From assembly GCA_030621455.1 (NCBI GenBank), contig JAUXHQ010000127.1:1-6077 (forward strand): a stretch of 6,077 bases of DNA, read 5' to 3'. The DNA comes from Deltaproteobacteria bacterium (GTDB taxonomy: Bacteria; Desulfobacterota; UBA8473). The translations under genes and the position numbers were made by a program. The notes under the pieces were generated by a model, which saw only the letters and a list, made by a program, of their open reading frames with translations, had not been told where the DNA came from and ran no database searches. Shown in pieces: positions 5,960-6,077 of the stretch (position 1 is its first letter; each line of letters begins with the position of its first letter).

Positions 5960-6077
5960 ATGCCAGCTAAGCAATTTCTGTTTACTTCAGAATCGGTAAC
6001 AGAGGGTCATCCGGATAAGATAGCCGACCAGGTCTCCGACTCTATACTCGACGCGATTATCGCTCAAGATCCGAAAG
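5960..6077 (+). CDS. metK: S-adenosylmethionine synthetase, N-terminal part
   Basis: MetK makes S-adenosylmethionine from methionine and ATP. Only the first 39 codons are present, and the gene is cut by the window end. They contain the diagnostic [17 protein letters not shown] segment (8-24), with H17 and D19 in the GHPDK loop that contacts ATP and magnesium in the family, followed by VSDSILDAI and QDPK in the order seen in E. coli MetK. The ATG has AAAGGAG (5947-5953) six bases upstream. The gene lies 60 bp after ptsI on the same strand, so read-through is possible. The rest of the protein, including the catalytic lysines, cannot be checked here. Confidence 0.96.
   Translation, partial: MPAKQFLFTSESVTEGHPDKIADQVSDSILDAIIAQDPK

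Overview
The window looks like an ordinary chromosomal housekeeping segment of a mesophilic, Gram-negative-type bacterium of moderate GC content (roughly mid-40s percent by eye, not counted). All recognisable genes lie on the + strand. My best guess is a member of the Desulfobacterota or a related former deltaproteobacterial lineage. That rests on the style of the proteins, on a ptsH-ptsI pair with no sugar permease beside it, and on intergenic repeats that resemble ones I remember from such genomes. It is an inference, not something the sequence proves.

Layout: 1-309 is non-coding leader DNA with a possible weak terminator of an upstream gene, several dyads, and a 27-codon open frame whose stop overlaps the ilvE start. 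310-1227 is ilvE (branched-chain aminotransferase). 1228-1390 is a structured leader with competing inverted repeats. 1391-2746 is mgtE (CBS-domain magnesium channel). 2784-3554 is recO (recombination mediator with a four-cysteine zinc site). 3555-3818 is an AT-rich gap holding a C-rich repeat-like fragment and an imperfect palindrome of about 57 bp. 3819-4124 is ptsH (HPr), which has no ATG and may start at CTG. 4130-5899 is ptsI (enzyme I). After a 60-bp gap, metK (S-adenosylmethionine synthetase) starts at 5960 and runs off the end.

Functional grouping: mgtE and recO are 37 bp apart and are probably cotranscribed without sharing a pathway. ptsH and ptsI are 5 bp apart and form one phosphorelay: enzyme I takes phosphate from PEP and passes it to the HPr histidine. 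HPr also keeps the serine region used by HPr kinase, which fits a regulatory phosphotransferase system. metK may be read through from ptsI. ilvE and metK are amino-acid or one-carbon metabolism genes, each with a good Shine-Dalgarno site.

I found no mobile-element gene, CRISPR array, tRNA, rRNA or defence system, and no convincing undescribed protein system. The points most worth a second look are the non-ATG start of ptsH, the recO-ptsH palindromic repeat, and the switch-like leader before mgtE.
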